From Lachnoclostridium sp. An131 (GTDB lineage: Bacteria; Bacillota; Clostridia; Lachnospirales; Lachnospiraceae), in the NCBI RefSeq assembly GCF_002160825.1, contig NZ_NFLI01000009.1:62001-126000 (forward strand): a DNA stretch of 64,000 nucleotides, written 5' to 3'. The position numbers and the translations under genes are program-made. Positions 18,762 through 26,228 of the stretch are shown here, piece by piece (position 1 is the first letter of the stretch; every line of letters begins with the position of its first letter). The notes beneath the pieces were generated by a model, which was not told the origin of the DNA, made no database searches, and was given only the letters and a program-made list of their open reading frames with translations.

Positions 18762-19871
18762 GTGGGAGAACGACGGGAGAAAAAAAGAACATATACCGCG
18801 CTGCGGTTTCTTGCGATGGGGCTTGCTGTGGCGGCGCTCACAGGCCTTCTGGTGAAAGCCTGTAATTATCTGCTGGTGGATGATACGTCCAGCTACACGA
18901 GGCTTACGATGCACGAGCTCTATGAGACGGCGGACAGCGGGGAAAATATTGATACGCTGTTTCTGGGAAGCTCGCACTGCTTCCGGGCGTATGACCCGCA
19001 GCTGTTTACGGAGCTTACAGGAAAGAGCTCGTTTAACCTGGGCTCTTCGTCACAGAATTATGATACCTCCTATTATCTTCTGAGGGAAGCGGCCAGGTAT
19101 CATGATCTGGAGACGGTATATCTGGACATGCATTATAAATTTCTGTTTATAGACAAGAAGGACAGGGATCTGGTTCAGGCCAATATCATTTCCGACTATA
19201 TGCGCCTGTCTCTTAATAAGCTGGAATTTCTGCTGACTACATCCGAGGCCGATGAATATACGAACCGGTTTCTGCCCTTTCGGCGGAACTGGCAGCAGCT
19301 CGGAAATGCTTCCTACCTGAAAGATGTCTGGGAGAAAAAGCAGGCAGAAGGCTACCGGGCGTACGAGCCGGTAGCCGGAGAGCAGGAATATTACGCGGGC
19401 AGAGGCTTTGTCTGGTCGGACGCCGAGCTGAATGCGGACGAGATTACCTGGTGGGACAACTTTTCGGATGTGCCGGAGGATATGGACAGCGATGTGACCT
19501 ATACCCTGGATTATATTGGAAGGATCGTGGAGTTCTGCCGGGAGGAGGGGATCCGTCTGGTCTTCGTGACTGCCCCGAGCTTTGACAGGTATCTGGAGGA
19601 GGTAGGCCCTTACGACATGGCACACGAATATATTCAGGAGCTGGCAGATGGCTTTGGAGTGCCGTATCTGGACTTTAATCTCTGCCGGGACGAATATCTG
19701 AATCTGGGACAGGAGAGCTATATCGATGTCGATCACCTGAACGGAGACGGCGCGGAGAAGGTGACGGAGCTTCTGGCAGAGCTTGACGCTCCCGTGGCAG
19801 AAGCGGAAGCCTCCGGAACGCTGCAGGAGCTGATTGACGAATATTTCACAGCATGTTATGATAAGAAATAA
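18762..19871 (+). CDS. membrane-anchored SGNH/DltD-like partner of MBOAT
   Basis: About 369 residues: an N-terminal anchor (ALRFLAMGLAVAALTGLL) and an extracellular SGNH-like domain. FLGSSHCFRAYDP supplies the serine block, FNLGSSSQNYD a second conserved stretch, and DVDHLNGDGA the D-x-H pair. It resembles the partner at 7948 in layout but little in sequence. The GTG at 18762 is chosen because AAAGGAGG lies 9 bases upstream; an in-frame ATG at 18726 would add 12 residues without a good site. Its job is probably final acyl transfer together with the MBOAT protein. Confidence 0.76.
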   Translation: MGERREKKRTYTALRFLAMGLAVAALTGLLVKACNYLLVDDTSSYTRLTMHELYETADSGENIDTLFLGSSHCFRAYDPQLFTELTGKSSFNLGSSSQNYDTSYYLLREAARYHDLETVYLDMHYKFLFIDKKDRDLVQANIISDYMRLSLNKLEFLLTTSEADEYTNRFLPFRRNWQQLGNASYLKDVWEKKQAEGYRAYEPVAGEQEYYAGRGFVWSDAELNADEITWWDNFSDVPEDMDSDVTYTLDYIGRIVEFCREEGIRLVFVTAPSFDRYLEEVGPYDMAHEYIQELADGFGVPYLDFNLCRDEYLNLGQESYIDVDHLNGDGAEKVTELLAELDAPVAEAEASGTLQELIDEYFTACYDKK

Positions 19872-19948
19872 TGGGCAGAAAATGGCTGATGAGCGCCGGG
19901 CGGGATGTGCCCGGAGAGTCTCCTGCCCGGGGAAGTGAGGAAGTCACG

Positions 19949-21040
19949 ATGAAAATTATGGCGAACAGGATGGACCGGGGATTTTTCAGGTATCAGAAGG
20001 AATTTGAGGAAAAGGCCCTGGAGGTTCTCCGCTCCGGCTGGTATGTGCTGGGAAATGAGGTAAAAAGCTTTGAGGAGGAGTTTGCGGCCTATACGGGCGG
20101 CGGGCACTGCGTAGGCCTGGCCAGCGGGCTGGACGCCCTGTGGATTGCGTTCCGGCTGCTTGGAATCGGGCCGGGCGACGAGGTCATCGTTCAGGGCAAT
20201 ACCTATATTGCCAGCGTGATGGGCATTACGATAAACGGAGCGACGCCGGTCTTTGTAGAGCCAAATGAATATTACAACATCGATGTTTCAAAGATAGAGG
20301 AAAAAATAACGGAGCGCACAAAGGCCGTTCTGGTCGTTCATCTCTACGGCCAGGCCTCCAATATGGCTGCTGTAAAGGCATTGACGGATAAGTACCACCT
20401 GAAGCTGGTGGAGGACTGCGCTCAGTCCCACGGAGCCTGCTTTGACGGGCAGATGACGGGGACCTTTGGAGATGTAGGCTGCTTTTCCTTTTACCCTTCG
20501 AAAAATATCGGCGCCTTCGGAGACGGGGGCGGCGTAGTCGTAAAGGATGCGGGGCTGGCGGAGGATTTCCGGGTGTTCCGCAATTACGGAAGTGAAAAGC
20601 GGTACTACAATAAGGTAGTGGGAGCCAATTCCAGGCTGGATGAGCTGCAGGCAGGGCTTCTGCGCGTGCGTCTGCGCCATGTAGAGGAATGCGAGGAGGA
20701 GCGCTGTCAGATCGCAGACAGGTATCTGCAGGAAATCCGGAATCCCAGGCTGATGCTGCCGGGCGTTCAGGAGGGAGCTACCGCTGTATGGCACCAGTTT
20801 GTGGTACGCTGTGAAAAGCGGGATGAGCTGAAGCAGTATCTGGAAGAGAAAGGGATCGGTACGATTATTCACTATCCGATTCCGCCGCATCTTTCGGAGG
20901 CATACCAGTATCTGGGCTACCGGGAGGGAGCCTTCCCGATCACAGAACAGTATGCCCGGGAGGTTCTGTCACTTCCGATGTACAATGGGATGACAGAGGA
21001 AGAGCAGGAGTATGTAATCGAGGCGCTTAACGCGTTTTAG
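19949..21040 (+). CDS. fdtB: dTDP-3-amino-3,6-dideoxyhexose transaminase (FdtB/QdtB type)
   Basis: A 363-residue PLP-dependent sugar aminotransferase of the DegT/DnrJ/EryC1/StrS family. VQGNTYIASV and VEDCAQSHGA belong to the cofactor pocket, and FSFYPSKNIGAFGDGG contains the Schiff-base lysine. It would aminate C3 of a dTDP-3-keto-6-deoxyhexose with glutamate as donor. The assignment to the FdtB/QdtB branch rests on the FdtA-type isomerase gene next door, which makes that substrate. The ATG at 19949 follows GTGAGGAAG; the frame extends to 19871 but that sequence is not family-like. Confidence 0.82.
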   Translation: MKIMANRMDRGFFRYQKEFEEKALEVLRSGWYVLGNEVKSFEEEFAAYTGGGHCVGLASGLDALWIAFRLLGIGPGDEVIVQGNTYIASVMGITINGATPVFVEPNEYYNIDVSKIEEKITERTKAVLVVHLYGQASNMAAVKALTDKYHLKLVEDCAQSHGACFDGQMTGTFGDVGCFSFYPSKNIGAFGDGGGVVVKDAGLAEDFRVFRNYGSEKRYYNKVVGANSRLDELQAGLLRVRLRHVEECEEERCQIADRYLQEIRNPRLMLPGVQEGATAVWHQFVVRCEKRDELKQYLEEKGIGTIIHYPIPPHLSEAYQYLGYREGAFPITEQYAREVLSLPMYNGMTEEEQEYVIEALNAF

Positions 21041-21123
21041 GAAAAATATCCGGAAAAGAGGCCCGGATCCTGAAGCCAGGAGCGGGGCTGCCGGCCGGAA
21101 TACCATATGCAGGGAGAGACAGT

Positions 21124-21546
21124 ATGAGTATCAAAGATCAGTATAAAATCCTGGAATTCGGAGATCTGGGAGACGAGAGGGGGAAGCTGGTGGTTGTGGA
21201 AGGCGCCATGGACATTCCCTTCGAAATCAAAAGGGTGTTTTATATCTATGGCTCAGACAGCCAGGTGATCCGCGGACAGCATGCCAACCGGGATTCAGAG
21301 TTTGTCCTTATCAATGTAAGCGGATCCAGCAAGGTGCGCGTGGACAATGGTTTTGAAGAGGAAGTAATTGAGCTGAACAGGCCGAGGATGGGACTTTATC
21401 TTCCTACGATGGTCTGGAAGGATATGTATGATTTCAGTGAGGATTCCGTCCTTCTGGTGCTGGCTAATACCCATTATGACGGAAATGAGTACATCCGTGA
21501 TTATGACGAATATCTGAAGGAAGTAGGAGGAAGCCGCAGGCGATGA
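21124..21546 (+). CDS. fdtA: dTDP-4-keto-6-deoxyglucose 3,4-ketoisomerase (FdtA/QdtA type)
   Basis: A 140-residue single-domain cupin of the WxcM-like FdtA family. DERGKLVVVEG, RVFYIYGSDS and IRGQHANRDSEFVL with the catalytic histidine, then PTMVWKDMYDFSEDSVLLVLA, match the family in order and length. It shifts the keto group from C4 to C3 of dTDP-4-keto-6-deoxyglucose, giving the gluco (QdtA) or galacto (FdtA) product; sequence alone does not decide which. The FdtB-like transaminase upstream would act next. The stop overlaps the following GT2 start (ATGA). Confidence 0.88.
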   Translation: MSIKDQYKILEFGDLGDERGKLVVVEGAMDIPFEIKRVFYIYGSDSQVIRGQHANRDSEFVLINVSGSSKVRVDNGFEEEVIELNRPRMGLYLPTMVWKDMYDFSEDSVLLVLANTHYDGNEYIRDYDEYLKEVGGSRRR

Positions 21547-22481
21547 GCAAGCTTTCAATTGTTGTTCCTGTATACTGGAACTCGGATACCCTGATGCTGC
21601 TTTACCAGGATATGAAGGAAAAAATTCTTCATAAGCTGGAAGCATATGAGATTGTGTTTGTGGACGATGGTTCGGGAGACAATTCCTGGGAGATTATGAA
21701 CCAGATCCGGGATATGGATGAAAATGTACGCCTTGTGAAGCTGTCCCGGAATTTCGGAGAGCATGCCGCGATTCTGGCGGGACTTTCAGTCTGTACCGGG
21801 GACTGCGCGGTTACAAAGCAGGCGGATCTGCAGGAGGACTCCGAGCTGATTCTTCAGCTCTATGATAAATGGAAGGAAGGAAATAAGGTCGTGCTTGCGG
21901 TCCGCGCGGACCGGGACGAGGGCCCTGTACAGAAGTTTTTCGCAAACCTGTACTATACGCTGATGCGGAAGCTGGTAATCAAGGACATGCCAAAGGGAGG
22001 CTTTGACTGTTATCTTCTGGACCGCCAGGTGATTGAAGTGCTTCTGATGCTGGATGAGAAGAATTCTGCGCTGACTCTTCAGGTGCTCTGGGTAGGCTTT
22101 AAGAGCGATAAGGTCTATTTCCACCGGAAGGCCCGCGAGATCGGAAAATCCCGCTGGACTCTTTCCAAAAAGGTCAAGCTGGTTATCGATTCCATGATGA
22201 GCTTTTCCTATTTTCCGGTGCGTTTTATGTCCTTCCTGGGCTCGGCATACGCCATTGTGGCAGTGGTTTGGGGAATTGTACTGGCAGTGCAGAGGCTTTC
22301 AGGCATTGAGGACATGCCGGGATGGACGTCCCTGATGGTACTGATGCTCTTTTCCTTTGGTGTGATTATGGTGATGCTGGGGCTGCTCGGCGAATATATC
22401 TGGAGAGCGCTGGATGCTTCCAGAAACAGGCCGCCGTTCCTGATTGACGAGACAAAGGGCTTTGACGAAGAGAAGAAATAA
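21543..22481 (+). CDS. GtrB-like GT2 polyprenyl-phosphate glycosyltransferase
   Basis: A 312-residue protein with a GT-A domain (SIVVPVYWNS, FVDDGSGDNSW, KLSRNFGEHAAI) and two C-terminal membrane helices (about 225-290). The metal site reads KQADLQED, where family members usually have DxDLQD, so the first acid is replaced. It likely transfers a nucleotide sugar to undecaprenyl phosphate. Overlap with the fdtA stop suggests the amino sugar made by FdtA/FdtB may be its donor; that is inference. A second GtrB-like gene follows 12 bases on. Confidence 0.88.
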   Translation: MSKLSIVVPVYWNSDTLMLLYQDMKEKILHKLEAYEIVFVDDGSGDNSWEIMNQIRDMDENVRLVKLSRNFGEHAAILAGLSVCTGDCAVTKQADLQEDSELILQLYDKWKEGNKVVLAVRADRDEGPVQKFFANLYYTLMRKLVIKDMPKGGFDCYLLDRQVIEVLLMLDEKNSALTLQVLWVGFKSDKVYFHRKAREIGKSRWTLSKKVKLVIDSMMSFSYFPVRFMSFLGSAYAIVAVVWGIVLAVQRLSGIEDMPGWTSLMVLMLFSFGVIMVMLGLLGEYIWRALDASRNRPPFLIDETKGFDEEKK

Positions 22482-22493
22482 CAGGAGCCGCTT

Positions 22494-23450
22494 ATGGATA
22501 AGATTTCAGTGATCGTTCCCTGCTATAATGAGCAGGAAGCCATTCCCATTTTTTACAGAGAAATTTCAAAGACGGCAGAGGAGCTGCGGCAGAAGGCAGA
22601 GCTTCAGATTCTTTTCGTAAACGATGGTTCCAGGGACGAAAGCCTTGCGGAGATGAAAAGGCTGGCGGAGCAGGATTCCCGGGTGAAGTATGTGAGCTTT
22701 TCCCGGAATTTCGGAAAGGAAGCCGCCATGTATGCCGGTCTTTCCTATGCGGACGGTGATTATGTGGCGATTATGGACGTGGATCTGCAGGATCCGCCGT
22801 CTCTTTTGCCGGAAATGTACCGGATTATTACAGAGGAGCCCTATGACTGCGTGGCTACCAGGCGTGTGACGCGCAAGGGAGAGCCGCCGATCCGCTCCTT
22901 TTTTGCAAGGCGCTTCTATGCTATGATGCACCGGCTGTCCAAGACAGAGATCGTGGACGGAGCCAGAGACTACCGGCTGATGACGCGGCAGTTTGTAGAC
23001 GAGCTGCTGCGCCTGGGCGAGTACAACCGTTTTTCCAAAGGGCTGTTTGGCTGGGTAGGCTTTGAGACAAAATGGCTGGAGTATGAAAATGTAGAGCGGA
23101 GCGCAGGGGAGACGAAATGGTCCTTCTGGAAGCTCCTGATTTACAGCATCGATGGAATCGTGGGTTTCTCCACGGCGCCGCTTGCCATTGCGGCGTTCCT
23201 GGGAGTGTTTTTCTGCCTGGTAGCGTTTCTGGCGCTCTGTTTCATTGTCGTTCGGACGCTTTTATTTGGAGATCCGGTGTCGGGCTGGCCGTCTATGACC
23301 TGTATCATCATTTTTCTGGGGGGAATTCAGCTGTTCTGTATCGGAATCCTCGGGGAGTATCTGGCAAAAACCTATATGGAGACCAAGCACCGCCCGATTT
23401 TCATCTGTAAGGAGACAAATATGACAAAGGCAGAGGAGGAAGGCGAATGA
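22494..23450 (+). CDS. GtrB-like GT2 polyprenyl-phosphate glycosyltransferase
   Basis: A 318-residue GT2 protein: SVIVPCYNEQEA, FVNDGSRDES, SFSRNFGKEAAMYAGL and MDVDLQDPP (DxD metal site) in the N-terminal domain, DGARDYRLM further on, then two C-terminal helices. This is the standard GtrB/YfdH form that makes undecaprenyl-phosphate-hexose. It is distinct from the gene before it, so two different lipid-linked sugars may be made. The stop overlaps the next gene by 4 bases (ATGA). Confidence 0.92.
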   Translation: MDKISVIVPCYNEQEAIPIFYREISKTAEELRQKAELQILFVNDGSRDESLAEMKRLAEQDSRVKYVSFSRNFGKEAAMYAGLSYADGDYVAIMDVDLQDPPSLLPEMYRIITEEPYDCVATRRVTRKGEPPIRSFFARRFYAMMHRLSKTEIVDGARDYRLMTRQFVDELLRLGEYNRFSKGLFGWVGFETKWLEYENVERSAGETKWSFWKLLIYSIDGIVGFSTAPLAIAAFLGVFFCLVAFLALCFIVVRTLLFGDPVSGWPSMTCIIIFLGGIQLFCIGILGEYLAKTYMETKHRPIFICKETNMTKAEEEGE

Positions 23451-24556
23451 AAGAGAAAAGCTTAAGGCCGCTGCTGGCAGTATTTGTTCTTTTGTTCGCA
23501 GGGATGCTGGCCTGGAATATTTTTCTGCAGAGAGAGGTAGAAAAATATAAGCCCCAGGTGGAGGCCTATCTGCCGGAGGACGTCTATGTGGCGGTAGGGA
23601 GCACGATAGAGCTCTACAATGATCAGGTAGTCTGGTCAGGCATCCGGGACGGATATGCCTGCAATTGGGATTGTGAGATTGGAGAGAACCTGGAGGATCG
23701 GTTTTCGGTTACAGGAAAGGAAGAGCAGATTGGGGATTATCCCCTGACCCTGACGGTCTATGATTATAATGTCAATGAGGTCATGACGCTTTCCAGCACG
23801 CTGCATGTGGTAGAGCAGCTGGAAGGGGAATACTCCATCATGAATATGGGGGACAGTCTGTCTGACGGAAAAGAGTGGTACCGGACGATCTATCACCTGT
23901 CAGGGGATCAGATTACTTTTACAGGAACAAGGGGCTGGACCCGTTACAGCCATGAGGGAAGGAGTGGCTTTTCGGCACAGGATTATCTGGGGCCGACAGA
24001 ATTTTTCTCCGATGGCGTGAGCGAGGGGATTCAGCCCTTTTATGATCCGGTACAGGAAATGTTCGACTGGAATTATTACAAGCTCTACACCGGAAAGGAT
24101 CCGGATGTGATTCAGATTTTTCTCGGGACAAACGGGCTGAGCGACGATCCGTCCGGAACCGTGGATGCCATTGCGCAGATGGTGGACAATATCCGCCATC
24201 ATGACAAGGACATTCCCATCTATATAGTCAATACGATTTACTGGGGAGATCAGGAAAAAATCGGGACGATGGTGCGCCAGGACGGCACTGCCTTTCTTCA
24301 GGGAGAATTCAAGAACCGGTCCGACAAGCGGATTATGGATCTGATGCAGGCGATCCATAAGGAATTTGACGGGAAAAGGAATGTGGAGCTGATTCCTCTG
24401 GCCCTGATGCACAACAGCGCGGAGAATTTCGAGGATGGAGACGCTCTTCACCCGGGAGCCGCAGGCTATGACCAGTTTGCGGCAGTCATGTACAGCGTTT
24501 ACTGCGGGACGCTGAAGTCCATGCTGGGAGATAGGGCTGACACAGGAGGAAATTGA
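23447..24556 (+). CDS. secreted or anchored SGNH/GDSL hydrolase
   Basis: A 369-residue protein with an N-terminal anchor (about residues 8-26), a beta-rich segment (about 45-125) and a C-terminal SGNH domain. All four blocks are visible: MNMGDSLSD (Ser), GRSGFSAQD (Gly), FLGTNGLSD (Asn) and DALHPGAAG (Asp, His). It is therefore likely an active extracellular esterase, such as a deacetylase of acylated glycan. Its place among acylating enzymes suggests it trims or tunes acylation. It lies between a GtrB-like gene and an ArnT-like gene with overlapping ends. Confidence 0.85.
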   Translation: MKEKSLRPLLAVFVLLFAGMLAWNIFLQREVEKYKPQVEAYLPEDVYVAVGSTIELYNDQVVWSGIRDGYACNWDCEIGENLEDRFSVTGKEEQIGDYPLTLTVYDYNVNEVMTLSSTLHVVEQLEGEYSIMNMGDSLSDGKEWYRTIYHLSGDQITFTGTRGWTRYSHEGRSGFSAQDYLGPTEFFSDGVSEGIQPFYDPVQEMFDWNYYKLYTGKDPDVIQIFLGTNGLSDDPSGTVDAIAQMVDNIRHHDKDIPIYIVNTIYWGDQEKIGTMVRQDGTAFLQGEFKNRSDKRIMDLMQAIHKEFDGKRNVELIPLALMHNSAENFEDGDALHPGAAGYDQFAAVMYSVYCGTLKSMLGDRADTGGN

Positions 24557-26148
24557 TGATGACGACTGCAGGGAAAATGGCAGAAGCACCCATCCGGCTT
24601 TACCGGACGCTTCTGCGCCTGTTTGAAAAATATTACTGGGTGTTTTTCGCGGCGGCCTGCCTGACCCTTGCCTTTTACTGCTTTCGCTGTCTGGACGTGC
24701 AGTATGTGGACTCCTGGGATGAAGCGCGCCACGGCGTAAACGCCTATGAGATGATCCAGAATGGCGATTATATCCGCCATACCTACAACTATGAGACGGA
24801 TGACTGGAACCTGAAGCCCTCGGTCAGCTACTGGGGAATAGTACTGGGGTTCCGGCTTTTTGGCTACAGTGTCATGGGGCTTCGGTTTACTTCGGCCCTT
24901 GCCTATCTGCTTACAGGCATTGCCTGCGCCCTGTTCGCGAAGCGCTACAGCAGGGAGGCTTCGATTCTGGTGCTGGGCTTTTTCTGCGCCAATGAACGGC
25001 CGCTTTCCGCCCATCTGGCCCGGGCCGGAGATGCGGACGCCCTGTATATGCTGTTCTTTACGCTTGCCATGCTCGCCATGCTGCGCATCCGGGAAAATCA
25101 TAAGCGGCTTTATGTCTGCGGCCTGATGTTTTCCCTGGCGTTTCTGACAAAGAGCTGGCATGCCGGCATGATTGCTGCGATCGGCGGCCTGTATCTGCTT
25201 GGCACAGGGGAGCTCTTCCGCCTGAAAGCAAAGGAGTGGGGAGGCTTTCTTCTTTCGGTCCTTGCGCCGCTGCTTCTGTGGTTTGGGTGGCGTTATACAA
25301 AGGACGGGTTTTCATTCCTGACTCAGATGATTGAAGTGGATCTTCTGGCAAGGACAGGAAGCTCGAATTTCGAAGGCCATGAGTTCCCATTTTCTTTTTA
25401 TTATGATATGGTATTTGGGGCGGAGGGCTTTATCTACCGCTGGCTGCTCCTGATTTGTCTGGCAGGCCTGGCGGCAGGAGCTGTCTGGATGTGGAAAAAG
25501 CATGCCTGGAAGAGCAGCTGGCAGAGCGGAGCGCTGCAGGATGTATCTGGATATCTGCTCTGGTTCCTGATACCGTTCCTTGGATTTTCCATGATTCGGA
25601 CCAAGCTTATCTGGTACTGCTATCCCTGCACGGTGCCTCTGGCCATGGGGGCGGCAGTCTTTCTGGGTATGGTACTCCGGGCTCCGCTGGCAGCGGAAGA
25701 GGAGGCCTTCTGCCGGAGCGGGCAAAAGGGAGTAAAGGCGGCTGCCGGGATTGGCGTATGGCTTCTGGCGGCGGGCTGTGTCCTCATGACCGGACATTAT
25801 ATGTGGAACTCTTATCTGCACGTGATCCGTGAGGCTCACGGAGATCCGTTCCAGCTCTTTATTCAGGAGAGCGTGGACCGGGATTCGGAATATGCGGGAG
25901 AAAAGGCATACGTATTTGTGCCGGGAGAGGATCCTGGAAAGATAGGAAGCTGGGATCAGAATATGCTGTTTCTGGCGGAAATCAGCGGTGATTTTCACTG
26001 TGAGGACGGAGGCGTTGAGGAATTCCTGAAAGAAAAGGAGCCGGCAGTCCTGTATATCGACGCGGCTCATTATGAGGAATATCAGCAGGAGCTTCAAGCT
26101 GCCAGGCTGCTGTATGAGAATGGGAGCTATCTGCTCCTGGGTAAATAA
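24556..26148 (+). CDS. ArnT-like GT39-family membrane glycosyltransferase
   Basis: About 530 residues with roughly twelve membrane helices and a soluble C-terminal end. DSWDEARHG in the first outer loop (about residues 54-62) carries the Asp/Glu of GT39/ArnT-type GT-C enzymes that use polyprenyl-phosphate sugars. FFCANERPLSAHLARAGDAD is the second typical loop. It probably uses a lipid-linked sugar from one of the GtrB-like enzymes upstream. ATG at 24556 is chosen, 6 bases after AGGAGG; a TTG at 24553 and an ATG at 24559 are alternatives. Confidence 0.87.
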   Translation: MMTTAGKMAEAPIRLYRTLLRLFEKYYWVFFAAACLTLAFYCFRCLDVQYVDSWDEARHGVNAYEMIQNGDYIRHTYNYETDDWNLKPSVSYWGIVLGFRLFGYSVMGLRFTSALAYLLTGIACALFAKRYSREASILVLGFFCANERPLSAHLARAGDADALYMLFFTLAMLAMLRIRENHKRLYVCGLMFSLAFLTKSWHAGMIAAIGGLYLLGTGELFRLKAKEWGGFLLSVLAPLLLWFGWRYTKDGFSFLTQMIEVDLLARTGSSNFEGHEFPFSFYYDMVFGAEGFIYRWLLLICLAGLAAGAVWMWKKHAWKSSWQSGALQDVSGYLLWFLIPFLGFSMIRTKLIWYCYPCTVPLAMGAAVFLGMVLRAPLAAEEEAFCRSGQKGVKAAAGIGVWLLAAGCVLMTGHYMWNSYLHVIREAHGDPFQLFIQESVDRDSEYAGEKAYVFVPGEDPGKIGSWDQNMLFLAEISGDFHCEDGGVEEFLKEKEPAVLYIDAAHYEEYQQELQAARLLYENGSYLLLGK

Positions 26149-26168
26149 GTAACAAAAGGGAGCGGGGA

Positions 26169-26228
26169 ATGTTTTCTAAGGTAAAAATGCTGGCTGTCAG
26201 CCTGGTTCTGTGCTTCACAGCAGTTTAA
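26169..26228 (+). pseudogene. signal-peptide-like 19-codon stub
   Basis: An ATG behind a GGGAGCGGGG site opens 19 codons reading MFSKVKMLAVSLVLCFTAV, then stops. It has a basic start and a hydrophobic core like the first part of a secretion signal, but nothing follows: the stop overlaps the stop of the convergent gene. It may be the stump of a deleted secreted-protein gene, a tiny membrane peptide, or chance. Confidence 0.35.
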
